NCBI GenBank assembly: GCA_021904315.1
Contig: CM038925.1
Coordinates: 4,838,501 to 4,902,500, forward strand
DNA: 64,000 nucleotides
Direction: 5' to 3'
Origin: Sphagnum magellanicum
Lineage: Eukaryota; Streptophyta; Sphagnopsida; Sphagnales; Sphagnaceae
Notes under the pieces: generated by a model
The model's input: the letters and a program-made list of their open reading frames with translations, nothing else
The model's database searches: none
What the model was told of the DNA's origin: nothing
Shown here: positions 46,486-59,455 of the stretch, one piece after another
How the letters are laid out: the number at the start of each line of letters is the position of its first letter
Position numbering within the stretch: the stretch's first letter is position 1
Translations under genes and position numbers: made by a program

Positions 46486-48544
46486 TCATGCACAATATTG
46501 AACCACAACCAACCCAAATTTCCAATCATAATCAATCTTTCAAAACCAAAAGTTTCCTAACAATCATAGTGTTCAAATTGCATTACTCAACCTCATGCAA
46601 CATACTATCTATTTATTTGTTTTGATTCCTCACAATCAAGTGTGGGTCATGCACAAAATTGAAAATTTACTCTACTATAACCTATAAATCCAATTGGCAA
46701 TTTGGTTACTTTTTCTTTTACATCATCATTCAATTACTTGATTAATGTTGACACTTCAATAACCTGATTTCAAATTAGACCAAAAGATTTATTGTTGAAA
46801 CTAAGATTCCCTTTTGTAAAAGTTTGTTCATGTTGTTTACACTTTTCAAGTGATCATTACAATTTGTAATCACACAAAATTATTTATAGATATGTCATTT
46901 TTTTATCCAATTCCTAACATGTAAAAATGAACCAATCACACATATCAAGTTAGGTATTGTTGAATATCATTTGGATCAATAACGATAACACTTTGTTTTG
47001 CACATGTATGCATCATTTCATGGTGACAACAACAATTATAAAGCCAAGACCAAATTTAAACTCTCATGAGCTCTATGTAACAAACATAGAAATAAGTCAA
47101 AGAAACTATGAAGGGATTCTATAATGAGGAATGCAAATGCAACCAAAATAGGTGTGCAAGATCCAAATTTTTGAAAATAAGAATGAAAATATGTTCACAC
47201 TAGAATATTTCATGTTGACTCCAAAACTTAAAGAAGTGCAATTTGTTCAAAACATGAATAATCATGTACCTACCATTGATAATTGCTGTTTTTAATAATG
47301 TAATATTACAAGAAATAGTGTTTCAAGCAACACTAATTTGAATATTTAGATTTGATAGTTTAAAATAAATTCAAAAAGTTTAACCCACATGGTCACAATT
47401 ATGTTGTTAGCTCCAAGGTAAGGACTCGAACAACCCTTTCACTATAAACTTGAAAGCTCAATTCTAGATTTCAAATGAACCAATGCATGATTCATTTCTT
47501 CTAACTCATCTTTTGGAAATTGTTAAATGACAAACTTCAATGATATATTTCCTAAATATACCAATTTGTGGAGAGGTTAAATTCAAATTCCTTAAAACAA
47601 TTTTTAGGTTTAAGTCTATTAAATAAAAACTAAAAACCTAATGCATAACATTGCATTGATGATGCAAGTTAAATGAACATTGACTTACAAATATATAAAA
47701 AATCCAAACCTAGCATATGTAATGCCCATGATAGACATAATGATATGAACAAAGAGATTGTTTATGATCAAATTGATAATAACTCAAGCATGTCACCCCT
47801 CCACACCCATCGCTACAAAAGGTAATTTCTATTAGGTAATCTCTATCATAGTGTTTTGAGTTTCTTTCAACAAAGCCTACAAGACCTTGCCAATGAAATT
47901 GATGAGTTTATAATCTCTAATTCCTAAGAGTGATGATACATAGTACACAAAATTGAGCTCAGGGTGGTTTCAAGCCATCATATTTCTTACTGCAACAGTT
48001 TGACAATCACCACAAGCCTTAGAGAGAGGATGGTAAGGATGAACATTTCACATGGTATGTAGTTTGGGAAATGAGCTCTTCCCAAGCCAAGATATAGAGA
48101 TCTTGCTATCAAAAATTGCAATTAAAAAGTGACCTAATATATGTCCATTGCTTACCATGGAACCCACTCACCTCTTTTTCCTTTCTTATTGACTTCAATC
48201 AAATGAAACCAAAGATTCATTCTAACACAGCATCCCCATTCCATCCATGGAGGCTTACTACTTGAGCCTTGAGACAACCCACATAAGACAATGGATATGT
48301 TCTCTCATCTACTCCCTAGAATCTTTTTTGCATCTGTTCAGTCTAGTGATTGGCAGTCTAAAAGCTCTGTATGAATTATACTAATTGCCAAATTTCAATT
48401 CACTATACAATGAAAAGATTCAGTGCTCAAACTTTGTTTAGAACTTTTTAAATGGTATTGAAACTCTTACTCTGAGTGTCCTGGACCCTCCGCCCCCTAG
48501 ACTTAGGGGAGTAAAGCCCACTATGATACAAGAAGAGACAGGTG
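46486..48544. other. Intergenic AT-rich DNA, no gene seen
   Basis: AT-rich sequence without recognisable genes or strong repeats. The last ~100 bases are probably the 3' UTR of the minus-strand gene that ends at 48,545. Confidence 0.5.
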
Positions 48545-51500
48545 TCATGTAGGAGAACGATATGAGCGGTAAACTTCTCCGCGCATCACCTCAATAGCCC
48601 CGTGCTCATGTGTGTATCGTTCAGGACCATAGTACATACCTGTCTTTTCCAACAATGACAGTGCTGCAGCTCGTCCAAACATAGAAGAATAGAGCTTAAG
48701 ATACTCAAAATCCTGGCAATTTTGCACCAATAAACCATGCAGAGACGTAGAAACTTCAAGTCAGAACCAATGTCTAGATGGTGTCATCAGAAAGCCAAAA
48801 AGCCACATATGAAAAACTCATTAAACACACAAGAACAGGTGAAAAACTTACCTGCATGCCACTCAGTAGCCGTTCAAGGCGTACAGATGCAACTGGTAGT
48901 GTACTAGCCGGGTTGAATACTTCTCCAGGATAGAACAGGACCCCATCCCCAGGTGGTAATCCCTGTCGGAAACGTATCTACAACTCCACCACAATTAAGA
49001 AAGTCAAAACAAGATCAGATAATGTGAGGAGAAAATCACTAACAAGATGACACTGAAAAAAGTGCCAAAGTCCCTTATTCAAGATTCAACACAAGCAAAA
49101 AGCAAGAGAATAATTACCTCAGCAGCTGGACAGTTTGCTTTTTCATAGCAATTAACACCCCAGTAGAGAAATCCAGTGCCACCTTCTTTCCAGACACGCC
49201 ACATAACTGCACGGTGTTGTGTTCCCCGCATGCCCAGATGCAAGTTTGGGTGAAGGTCTGCAGGCCCCATGCACACATATGTCCACCACTCCTGCACATG
49301 GCTATTGTTGTTAATGCAGTAACCTTGATAACAAAGAGTATTCTTGCACCCTGCATATTGATATGATGGCAATAGTAGTGTCATGTCATGTTGCCTGTCC
49401 TCTGTCAACATTTAAAACAAGCAATTGACTCCATGGCAGGAGTTTAATGAACACACATAGCCTAGACATAAAGGGTCTGAAACTAGTTGTATGGTTGCCT
49501 ACCTCACGATTTTCTGGCTGAAGTTCCTTTGTGATTTCTCCTACAAGCTCCTCCCTGCCTCCAAGAACCCACTCACTGCAACAACACAAATTCTGCTTCC
49601 TACTTAGTGACTCTCTCATGAAGGTTCCAAAGACCCACAAGGTACAACTAGAATCAAGTCTGGTGAGGAATTGTGTCTCCGCCTTGCACCTTGTACAGAA
49701 AATTTGTGTATGTGGACGTAGAAAGGTTGGCACTTTCAGGAATGCCTCAAAACTCCCAAGAGCTCCTGAAGAGTCACTGGGTCCTGAAACATGTTTGAGC
49801 ACAGATTGAGCAATATGAGCACCAAACTCCTCCAAACTTTATGCAGTGCAAGCACACCAATCAAAGAAGCCATTGATTTGCAGAAGGGTATGGACTAGTT
49901 TGTTTACCACAGTAGTAGGTAGTCAGTACTCGTGCATCAGGAGCTGTGCCTGTAATCTCCTCTGCCATGTGTCGGATGCTCTCATACTGGTCCAACCCTA
50001 CAGGCTGGTACAAAGAATGGGCATAAACTGGGGAATATGAATATAAACTTGGATATACAAGGATGAATAGCTTACACATTGCACAAAGAGGCAACTGGCA
50101 TGAGATTCTGTACTTGATCATTCTTGGTCTCACTATAAACTGCACAAAATACTACTGCAAGCCAACCTGGCCAGGTAGGGAGGTCCTTATACCTCATCCC
50201 ACAAATAAAAGTATGCTTTCTTCCAGTGGTCTTTGGTTTTCAGAATTTCAAGCTCACGCCTCACCACCTCTTTTGCAGTTTCAGAGCTGCAAAAGTCACA
50301 TGCTGGTGTTAATGCAAACCCTTGAGTGTCTATTGATAACTCATAGAACCACACTTGATGGCACACACAGCATCATTCTTCCTGCCTTCCTAGCTAGGAG
50401 TAGGAAAGAAAACTTACGAGGAAAGCACAGGGGCATAAGGCACTGCATAGACTGCTAGTCTCATATCCCCATAATATTCATCTGCCTTAGGGTGGTCCGC
50501 TGCAAAACACATCAACACAACAACAAAACATATAACTTTAAACAATCAGCATTTGCCTGTATTCGCATGCATGACTAGCAATGGTGATCAAAAACTAAGT
50601 GCAGATGGTTTGCAAGTAGAAGTCTTTCTACCTGGCCAGGGGCAGGTGTATGTGAGGACACGCATATTTTCACCCCATCGGCAGAAGAAGGGACTGAGTC
50701 GATATTGCAACAACCATTTGTAGTGCATATCGAGTGAATCATACCAAGCCTTGCTTCCATGCTCCAATCGGAATCGATCCTCTATCACTGTTTCTGATAT
50801 CTGTGATTCTGGTCAACGATAAAACCTTGGGGGAACTTCCCAATATTGTTTTGACAGGAGTTATTGACAGCAGCACAACCAACTATCAGAAAACCCTCAG
50901 TTGTACAATTTTCAAAGAAATATTATTCTACATTGGATACACCAAAGACGGCAGGAAGAGAAGGTGTTATAGGCAACACAAATTCCCAAACAGTGATGTG
51001 GACTCCTAGGCGAACTGCAAGGGAGGTCTTGCATTCCTCATCAATGTCCATCTTGCCAGTCTCACCACAATTTGCAGCAAGTGGTGGTGATTGAATAAGC
51101 TCCTGCAATCCCTCACAGATAGCATGGAGGGATTCTATCTGCCATGCAATATAGGCCATGTATAAGGTATCAACTGAATTTGTCCTTCCATGTGAATAGA
51201 GCAATTGAGCAACCATGACTCTGAAAAATTATTTCCCCTGTTTCAGTCAATTGTAATCAGCATTTGACTTTGAAATTGAATCTATAAAAGCATATGGGAA
51301 GAAAGCATACCAACTCTTGTGGGGATTTGTTGATAACGGCCTCTGCTTGCATTAGGAAACTCTGCAGTTCTCTCTTGATTTCCACTTTCTGACATTCTGC
51401 TTTCTCCACTGCAGAACAGCTGCAAACAATTAACCCACTCAATCTCAAGTACAGAATTGCATTTTCTGAATCTTTTTCATCACCCCCACCAACTGGAATT

Positions 51501-53426
51501 GAGTTGGCAGCAAATGTCAAATAGTTTCTTGCACAGTGATACACCTGTCCTGTGCTAGGAACCAGTAGGAACCAGATGAACTAGCATAAGACCAAAAAAC
51601 ATTTTTCATGATCTCAGAAAAAGCAATATAGAAACCCACTCTGCATCCGGCTTCACAGCAGTGATGGCAATTTCACCCGTGTACACCCCAGGAGGTTGTG
51701 TTGGCGGTACATCCACAGACATCCAGACAGCTGTTGTCTCCCTGGAGTGATCAATAAAACCAACAGTAGAAGTTAGAATGTGATGCAAAATACATAGTCA
51801 ATTCTTTTCAAGCAAACTTTCAGTTGGAATGAGAAGTGCTCTTTCTCAAGTGTGTCCCTTTACCCAGGAAGCAAGCCAATTTGTGAAATAGGAATCTCCA
51901 GAGGAACAAGAGCATCAGGCACACCCAGCATTGGTACCACCCTCCTTAATGTCACTTCCTTCCCTACTTGCAGCCTGAAATATCCCACAAACAAATAGCT
52001 TCAGTATCTCTGCTTTCTTATTGGTGTGGATAGCACACTATGGTCTACACCCTCAATAGCATATGTTGATCACATCCAGGTGAAAGTGGATATCACAGCC
52101 CCTCAATCAAGAACAGGTATCGTAGAGCTCCTTTACTTGTGACCAGAATGGCTGCAGAAATCTGAGCATTGTATTTGGACTTGACCCGCCATTCCACCAC
52201 CTCCCCAGGAGAGTTTTGGTCGCAAGGCTATTTGCACACTTTCCTTCTCATTCCTTGCAGCCAACAATGAGATCTGCTTGACAGGAAAATGCCATTCATA
52301 CCAAAGTTCCATGTTTTGAGAAATGTTAATCTGAGCACAATCTGGGATTGCCCAATGCCACCATCATCTCAGCACTTTGAACTACAAAAAACACCAAAAG
52401 AACAAGAGATGCTCAAGGGCTGCTGGTGGGCTCAGTTGCACCAAACTATTAACTCTTACAAGTGGGTGACTACTACACTGACATGAAGGAACCATACATG
52501 TCCTGTCCATATGTGTTTCAGCAACATCTGGCAAAAAAGGTATCAAAGAAAAACAGTTGTCTCATAGTGACAGACAGCATTTCTCCTATGCTACTGTGAG
52601 TCTTTCACGGTGTTGCAACTCATATGCACCGGGCAGGTACACAACACAGTTGCACAAGATCAATGCAGTCATTAAGATTTCACTTGTATCTGTTACTTGA
52701 AAATGATTTCAAAACTGTACAGTAGCAGTATTAGGGCCAAGTGAAACCACAACCACCAGAAGCTTTTAGTGATAGATTTATGAAAAAACATCAAACTGGG
52801 TAGTGATAGTTGAAGCTTAATAAGAAAAAACTACATAATTTATTACTCTCCAACAGAAGAAGAGACAATAAAGTTGTAGTTTCTCCTGGTAAGTTCCAAG
52901 TGTTTTCTGGGGGGCATCAACTTCATAATCAATCTTGAGCACCAAGTCAGCAGGAGCAGGTCTAAAACCAATTCTCAACTGGGTCTCAATAAAACCTAAT
53001 TGTTGGAATCTAGAATTCTCAACTGATTATGTTAGTCGAAAGCCAATTCACAAGGTCCCATGAAAACCTAATGGCTGGAATCTGGAATTCTCAACTGAGT
53101 GTGTTAGAACTAGAATTTTAACAAACTGCTCGGGGCCAATAGTAGTACAGAAAGAGGGAGGGAATTTTTTGCATCAAAAAAGAAATCATTCTTCACACAC
53201 ACACCTGTTCAAGAGGCCGTGGAGGCTCCTGGTGTCCAACAGTGGCAGTGCTGGGACAACACCAGACATGGACAAAATCAACCGTGGGGTGCTTTGACAC
53301 ATCATTAGCACTGAGGAAGTCAATTGAAGGCTTCACACCTGTATCATTCCACCCATATCCAGTGCCACCGCCTCCCACTCCTTCAACTGGTGGAGGACCT
53401 AAGAACTCCACATTGTTGTTCTGCAT
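48545..53426 (-). CDS. GH123-like (DUF4091) protein, 15 exons
   Basis: Complete minus-strand gene for a plant protein with a C-terminal GH123/DUF4091 catalytic-type domain; GH123 enzymes of bacteria are beta-N-acetylgalactosaminidases, while the plant substrate is unknown. Exons, 5' to 3': 53426-53205, 52330-52137, 51974-51864, 51741-51640, 51419-51311, 51138-50941, 50800-50632, 50499-50418, 50286-50193, 50004-49908, 49783-49690, 49575-49503, 49291-49118, 48977-48852, 48712-48545. The sum is 2013 bases, 670 residues; all are GT-AG with matching phases. Landmarks in order: NVEFLGPPPV; QISLLAARNEKESVQIALRP; RRVVP.LGVPDALVPLEIP; PPGVYTGEI; PITPSLPAVFGISETVIEDRF; LLQYRLSPFFCRWG; TCPWPADHPKADEYY; YLWDEP, whose Asp-Glu pair fits the GH123 catalytic dyad; DARVLTTYYCGPSD; RPHTQIFCTSEWVLG; EWWTYVCMGP; GTGFLYWGVNCYEKA; LPPGDGVLFYPGE; SVRLERLLSGMQDFEYLKLY. 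The first ATG is the earliest in-frame; a further 5' exon is possible. Confidence 0.92.
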
Positions 53427-54424
53427 TATTGAAAACCCACCTGCACATTCTCAATGACAAAGAGAGTCAGAAGATGACCTACATTTCCAATTGCATATGT
53501 GCTAGAAACCCAAATGCAGGCAACGCACAAATTTCTCTCTCTCCCTCTCTCTCTCTCCAGAGATGATCTATCTCCGGACATGTCTTCCAGCAGCTACCAC
53601 AGCAGGGCTGGCATTCCCAGTTGTTTGCTTGTCGTGCCACGTACATGGGATCTCACAAAATCGCAAGAAATCGTCAAAAGGAAAACCAAAAAATTAAAAA
53701 AAAATCACCAGCTCCACAAACTCTTCCGAGGTTTTTTCAGATGATGCCACCATCAGCACCACAACAGCAGAAGAAGATTCATCATGCACAAGGCCAGAGC
53801 AGGAGCAGCAAGAGAGCTCAAAAAAATCTCCCCACAAATGTGATTGCAACAACAACGACAGTTGTTAACACTGGGGAAGAAGAAGAGGATCAACAATACC
53901 CAATTTCCCAAAGAGAAATTAGAAACAGATTTCACAACACCGGAAAGAACAGCAGCAGCAGCAGCAGCAAAAAGGTCGGTTACAGAATTGGGTACAAGAG
54001 ATGCTGCTTGCGAGTAGGAAGGATGCGTGGAGGAGTAGCTGCTGCTGGATTTTTGGTGTACAAGAAAGATCGATCAAGCGTGAGCCGTCGTCGTCCTCTA
54101 TTGTCTACTTGCCTCTCCTCTTCTTCGATCCTGTTCCACTAGCCTCTCCTTGATCACAATCTCCAAGCTCTTCTGCTGCGTTGTAAGTGTCGTATTTTGT
54201 GCTCTCTCTCTATCTCTCTCGCTCTCGCTCTCGCTTCCCCTTCCCCCTTCCCCTCTCCCGCACGGTTTGTTTTTCTGCCTGCCTTCCCCCCTGCTGCCCG
54301 ATCGAACTGTAGGCGTACAGATGATAACCTATAAATTATGGACGAAATATCTCTCCACATAGATGATAATATCGCTGTGTCCATCCACTTATCCATCGAT
54401 TACTGACCTCCACAGTCCCCCTTC
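53427..54424. promoter_or_regulatory. Shared upstream region of the GH123-like and MZT1 genes
   Basis: Divergent arrangement: the GH123-like gene reads leftward and the MZT1 gene rightward from here. The stretch has CAG/CAGCAGCAG runs near 53,950, a CT-rich block (about 54,200-54,262) and no protein family match, so it likely holds both promoters and leaders. The 174-codon plus-strand frame at 53,621-54,142 has skewed basic composition and is not supported as a gene. Confidence 0.4.
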
Positions 54425-55917
54425 ATGGATGATTTCCCATGGATGGTAAGTTAGAGGAGAGGATACTGGCCGGTGTTTTGAAGCCTAGTGTGTGCGGAGA
54501 AGGAAAGCGCATGTCGAGAATGAAGTAGGAGGAGACGAGAAGAGAAGAGAAGAGAAGAGAGGAGAGAAGAGAATATATGAGAGAGGAGGCGTGGAGATGG
54601 AAATTGGGTTGTACTGAATGATGCTGTTGCCGGTGTGCAGCTATGTGTTGCTGATGAGTGAGGGGATGACGCCTGGAAGAATGGTGTTGTTGATTCAACT
54701 GGTAAATCGTCATCTCCCATTCCCCCATGGTGCAAGAAGGCCATATCAGATTCTATGTTGTAGAATGCAATTGTCACTACTCACTTTGAGCTCCACAACA
54801 ACTTGAAGAAGTTACAAGGCAAGAATTTTCATAAGGTAATGCACTCGGACAAAACCAGAGTATGCAGGTATTGAAATAGTTCGTACGCCTCATGTTCATT
54901 CCAATATCTCAATTACTGCTAAGTTGGGAGTTATCAATAGGTAGTCAATTGTACAGGCTTTGTAGTTGTAAAGAGTTCTTTGTCTCTCAGATGTTCAATC
55001 TTATTGTCCTTTTGAAGAATAAGGGTTACCCTCTAAGGATTCTGTTGAAGAGGATTAGAGGGTTGCTCAATACAGGAAAAATCCGTTTTGGAATTTCAGC
55101 ATTTGGAGTTTTCCAATTGTTTGTTGCTAGCCAGTAGCATGCCTGAGTCTTCTTGCTGCTTCCAGATTTGCAGCAGAAACTCAGTATACAGGTTAGTGTT
55201 TTCACTGGCCTTAACTATCTGTAGGGAGCTGATGAAGTTAGTTGGGAGGTTGTGATAGAGAAGTCACTATCATCATGCTACTGTTGATGGTCCCTGAACA
55301 GGTGTGAGACTGGCACTATTGTTCATGCTGCTTTTGTCTTTTAGTTTGTGGTTGGTTCTTTTTTGGTTTTTGTTTCTTGGTCCTTTATTCTCTGTTTTGT
55401 CTTTCATTCTTTGGAATTCTCCGTGGCTTGTTGAAGAAGTGTTAACCTTGCTTTGCTTTTTCTTAATTGTGAGAATGGAGATTTCTCGATTCTTATGAGA
55501 ATAATTAGTTTTTGGCATGTGATTATACATGAGAAAACATCAGCAGCAGCATAATAAGTATTATTGTGTTGAAGTTTTAAACCTAAGAGTTGTTGCAATA
55601 GGCAGCAGCAGCATTGCTGGTGTTGATTCTGAAGGTGATTTCAGACACACTCAACTGTGGTCACATTAGGATCACATTAGGATTGGGCAAATCTGGATTG
55701 CTCTAAACTCCCAGTTGGGGTGCAGAGGGTGCAGGAGGCTCTAGACATAGTGCATGTCATGGCTAACCTTCTGGGAACAGGGCTGGATCATCAGACACTT
55801 TCGATCTTGATCACTCTCTGTGAGCATGGCAACAACCCAGAGGCTTTGGCTGCCGTGGTCAAGGAGCTCTGTTGCAAAGCAGCAGCGCTTTCTGCAACTC
55901 CATCTCCTGTGCAATGA
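54425..55917 (+). CDS. GIP1: MZT1/GIP1 gamma-tubulin complex microprotein
   Basis: The exon 55726-55917 encodes RVQEALDIVHVMANLLGTGLD, HQTLSILITLCEHG, NNPEALAAVVKEL and a short tail ending at TGA. This is the MOZART1 fold (three helices; GLD..TL......LCE.G.NPEALA.V.KEL). MZT1, called GIP1 in Arabidopsis because it binds GCP3, recruits gamma-tubulin complexes to nucleation sites and the nuclear envelope. The exon has no ATG and begins after a GGTGCAG| acceptor in phase 0. A small exon 54425-54445 (MDDFPWM) ending in ATG|GTAAGT is an in-phase candidate for the start, giving about 70 residues in total, typical of the family. The main exon is confident; the first exon is a guess. The usual Arg of KELR is Cys here. 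Confidence 0.8.
54446..55725 (+). other. Presumed intron of the MZT1 gene
   Basis: If the candidate first exon is right this is one 1,280-base intron. It includes GAGAA-type tandem words (about 54,536-54,572). No other gene is recognised. Confidence 0.35.
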
Positions 55918-58900
55918 TAATTTTCACAAGGCAGACTTTATCAAGGTAATCTTCTTTCCTTGGAGGTGGTAGATTGTGAATGTTTGCTAAATTTCATCAA
56001 AGGCAGATTCCTTGTGAATTGGATTGAGAAGAAGTGGAGGTATCTAATAGATCCACTGCAAGTGAATCTGGATTTCTTATGAGGATCATAGAACTCGGGC
56101 ATCGCACCCTGCAAATGTTTTGTAGGGAGGTTAGGTTCCAGAGCAGGATGGGTTTTGTTTAGGGTTTTGAGCCACCAAACCAGTGACAAGTTTCTTGACC
56201 TGGATGCCTCTGATCGTTATCCATTCTTTTGAGTGAAGTGAACATGAATTCTCATCCAGAAGAGGAGTTTGCAACTAACTGAGCTGAGGTCAATGGAAGG
56301 ACAACAGCACCCTATGTATGATTCTTTGCATTGAGAGCACATTTGGACACTGCCATCTCAGATTTTTTGGTAAAAAGCATTGCAGACCAGGCATGTATCT
56401 GTCCCCTAGATACACCATATACCCTAGCTCCATATGTCATTGATCATTGAAACCCACATATGGCCCGAAGTGCACTCAAGACCTCTGCTTCCATGAAAAG
56501 CAGAGCACTTGAAGCAGTAATGCTTATTTGGTGCTTCCAAGGGAGTGACTGACTGCAAACTTTTTTCACACAAGAGTAGATCCTTGTACACAAGAACAAC
56601 ACTCATGGTCTAGAAACTGAAACTAAAAACTTCCATGTTTTTCTTGTTGGTGAAGTTGTGGAACCTGAAACCAGATTGGCCGCCTCCATCAACACAATGC
56701 AGCAGGACTTGCTATTTTACCATCCCTTCTATGCATGAGTGTTTACATGTATTTTCTGCTTCAGATTCTCTTGTCAGAATTTTCATCTTGAGTATGAAAT
56801 GTGGGGATATGTGGACTATTTGAGTTTCATTTGCTGTCTACACTTCTGCTCTATTTTGAAGGTGTTGATGATCTTCTCTGGGCTGTGGTTAGTAAGAAAG
56901 GCTAAGACACTGTCATCTTCCAAGCCTACACCCAAGTGAACCAGGGCCAAGAATCTTGTCACCATGAAAGTGGAACTCACCAGGAGTGAGGTAGCACTCC
57001 CCCATGTCCTGGGACATCTTTGTCAGTACTTAGTTCCACAACTGTATCCTTCTTCTCTGCTCTTTGTGTGTTCACTCTTTCAGGTGTGTTCGTTATATAC
57101 CTTTGATCCTGAGTTTCCTGTGGGAGGTGGTGTCTAGTCACAGTAATCACCTTGCAAATAAATTGTTTTCATAAGAACTCATGAGTGCTCTCTATATGGG
57201 AGTGGACTGAGAATAAATGCTCCCACATGAACTGAGTTTCTGTATGTTGTTCATAGTGCTCTTAATGAATGCTTGTAGTTCACAAGGTTTTGTTTTCACA
57301 TCATTACTTGTCCAATGCAAGAGATAAATAGTTCCTGGCTTGTTGTTCTGTTAAGTCTGAACACTAAATACATCATAGTATTACTTCTGCATGCAGGTGG
57401 TTACACCCATCATCTCTAGCTGATGAACTCAGTGGAGAGTCATGACAGCCATTCACTGCTATTCCTGGTGAAAGGTGATGGTCTGATGCTTTGTGAGTGA
57501 CTCTCATAAGATGACTGCACTCTTTCTTGCCATGTTAGTTTCTGGTTTTGCTGGAACTGATGCAACGGTTGCCTTCAAAAGTGTTAATGTGAAGTTTTGT
57601 CTGCAATCTCATATACATATACATATTATTCTGCTGATGAAGGTTTCTCAATTCTCATGAGAGTCGTTACTTCTTTCTGATGAAGTTACTGGGTAGTCAT
57701 GGCAAACTATTCACTGCCATTTGTGATGAAGGTGATGGTCTGATACTTTGTGAGCAACTCTTATAAGGTTCTGACTGCACCCATTGTCATGTTACCTCCA
57801 AATTGTTGTAGAGATTTCTCTGCACTTTCATTAGGTGCAAAACCTAAACCTTTGAATATATATTTCTTCTGCAAACAGTGTACATGTTTGATTATATCTG
57901 CAACTGCAGTATCTTGAGAGTTTTGGGTTACAAGTTGTGTATTAGTAAGCAATCTGCCAATCATGCCTTAAGAAGCATTGTTTAGCTAACCTAGACCTCT
58001 GCTCATCTGCTGACATTGACCTTGTAAGTGCTTTTGCCCAACATGTTGAGATACAGCAGTATGTAATACCTTGGGACATTGGTCCAGCATCATATTTGGA
58101 TTCTTTGTGAAGCCACCAAGGTCCACCTCCAAATTGAAGCCCAGAAAGGGAAGACTGATTCCTCTCCCTGGACACCATCAAAATTCTATTTGCTCACATC
58201 TGCAATCCCTGGAATTGTGTTGAGGTATATAAATGTCCCAACAATTCTCTCTGAATTCTTCAAAAGTGCCTCCCCCTTTCTATAGAGGAAAACATGTTTT
58301 GTGAACCAGTGGCTCTGAAATTAAGAGTTTGTTTGTTTGTCTTAACTAATAATATTCAGTTTTTTGGCATCCTTTTCTCTCTCATAATGCTAATGTCCAT
58401 TGGTACTTTAACTCATGTCATGGGCATCTCCCAGATCCCGGACATTGACCATATGCCCCTGTGTGCCTCTTATCCCCTCTTTTAAGTTATCTTTTAAGTT
58501 ATTGAGGGCTTCCTACCCTTTGGCCTTCAATAGTAAATTAGGATTTAAAGAGAAGGTGAAAGCTACTCTGAGTCTGTTCCCTCTGCCCAGAGGCAAAATG
58601 ACTATACTTGAACAGGATCTGTTCTAAAGTGCATATGTTTGATCTGCTCAGAGGCAAAGAAGGAGACTTCACATCTGTGCAGGATTTGGGACACTAGTCT
58701 GGCTTGAACTGGGAACCAATTTCCTGTTGACAACTGCAGACTGAACTATACTCTCTGTACTGCTATTTTTTTCCTATCAATTTCATCTTGCATTCTACGA
58801 CCCTAAGCGGCATCTTTTGAATGCATTGATGCCACTAGGCTGGCTGTTCTTACAGACCTTCTATGAACAGCCTTGGCACTCCCATGTCTTCATGAAGTAT

Positions 58901-59455
58901 TATGACCTCCTACCATGTGTAGCCAGGCTCAGAGTAACTAATAGTCTGTAATCTTGTAGTTGGATTGCTACTGCTGTTTGGACAACACTTGCTATACAGT
59001 AGGCCTGTAATACTGATTGCAATTTATCTTGCAAAGAGCGAATCTAGTACAATTCAATGTGGTTTTTGTGAGGGGAAATTTAGTGTAAGAGAAGGGAATC
59101 AATCAGACCAAAAAACACATGGAATCATAGCTTTAATGCATAGCTACAACATGGACTAAATCTCCCTGCAATTAAACTATGGTGCACCAAAAGCTTACCA
59201 TCCATACACTCGTGACTCAAAATGTGTGAAGATGGTGAAGTGGATACTAAGACCTTGATGGCAGCAACTCTGAAAGCTTGTGAGTGAATGACTTTCAATG
59301 CATCACTACCAGAGACACTGGACAGCACAAGACATTGTCATAGTGCTCCCTACTTTCTCTTGACTTTCAATAGCTTGGCAACTTCCCTCATGCTCTTTTT
59401 TTAACCTCTCCCGAGCCTCCAATGAACTTCTGAACACCATGAATCGGCCACTTCA
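55918..59455. other. MZT1 3' region and intergenic DNA
   Basis: No convincing gene. A ~130-base segment at about 57,410-57,530 recurs in altered form at about 57,655-57,780 (GGTGATGGTCTGAT.CTTTGTGAG, GACTGCAC). Short open frames at 57,761-58,181 on the minus strand have fair composition but no family I recognise. Confidence 0.5.

Noticed and set aside
51139-51220. Longer version of the sixth GH123-like exon, starting at 51220
   Set aside because: It would need a phase-2 junction that the preceding exon does not supply; the acceptor at 51138 keeps phase 0 and removes an insertion absent from the remembered family sequence.
53621-54142. 173-codon plus-strand frame upstream of the GH123-like gene
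   Set aside because: Basic low-complexity composition with CAG runs and no domain; better explained as promoter or leader of the divergent genes.
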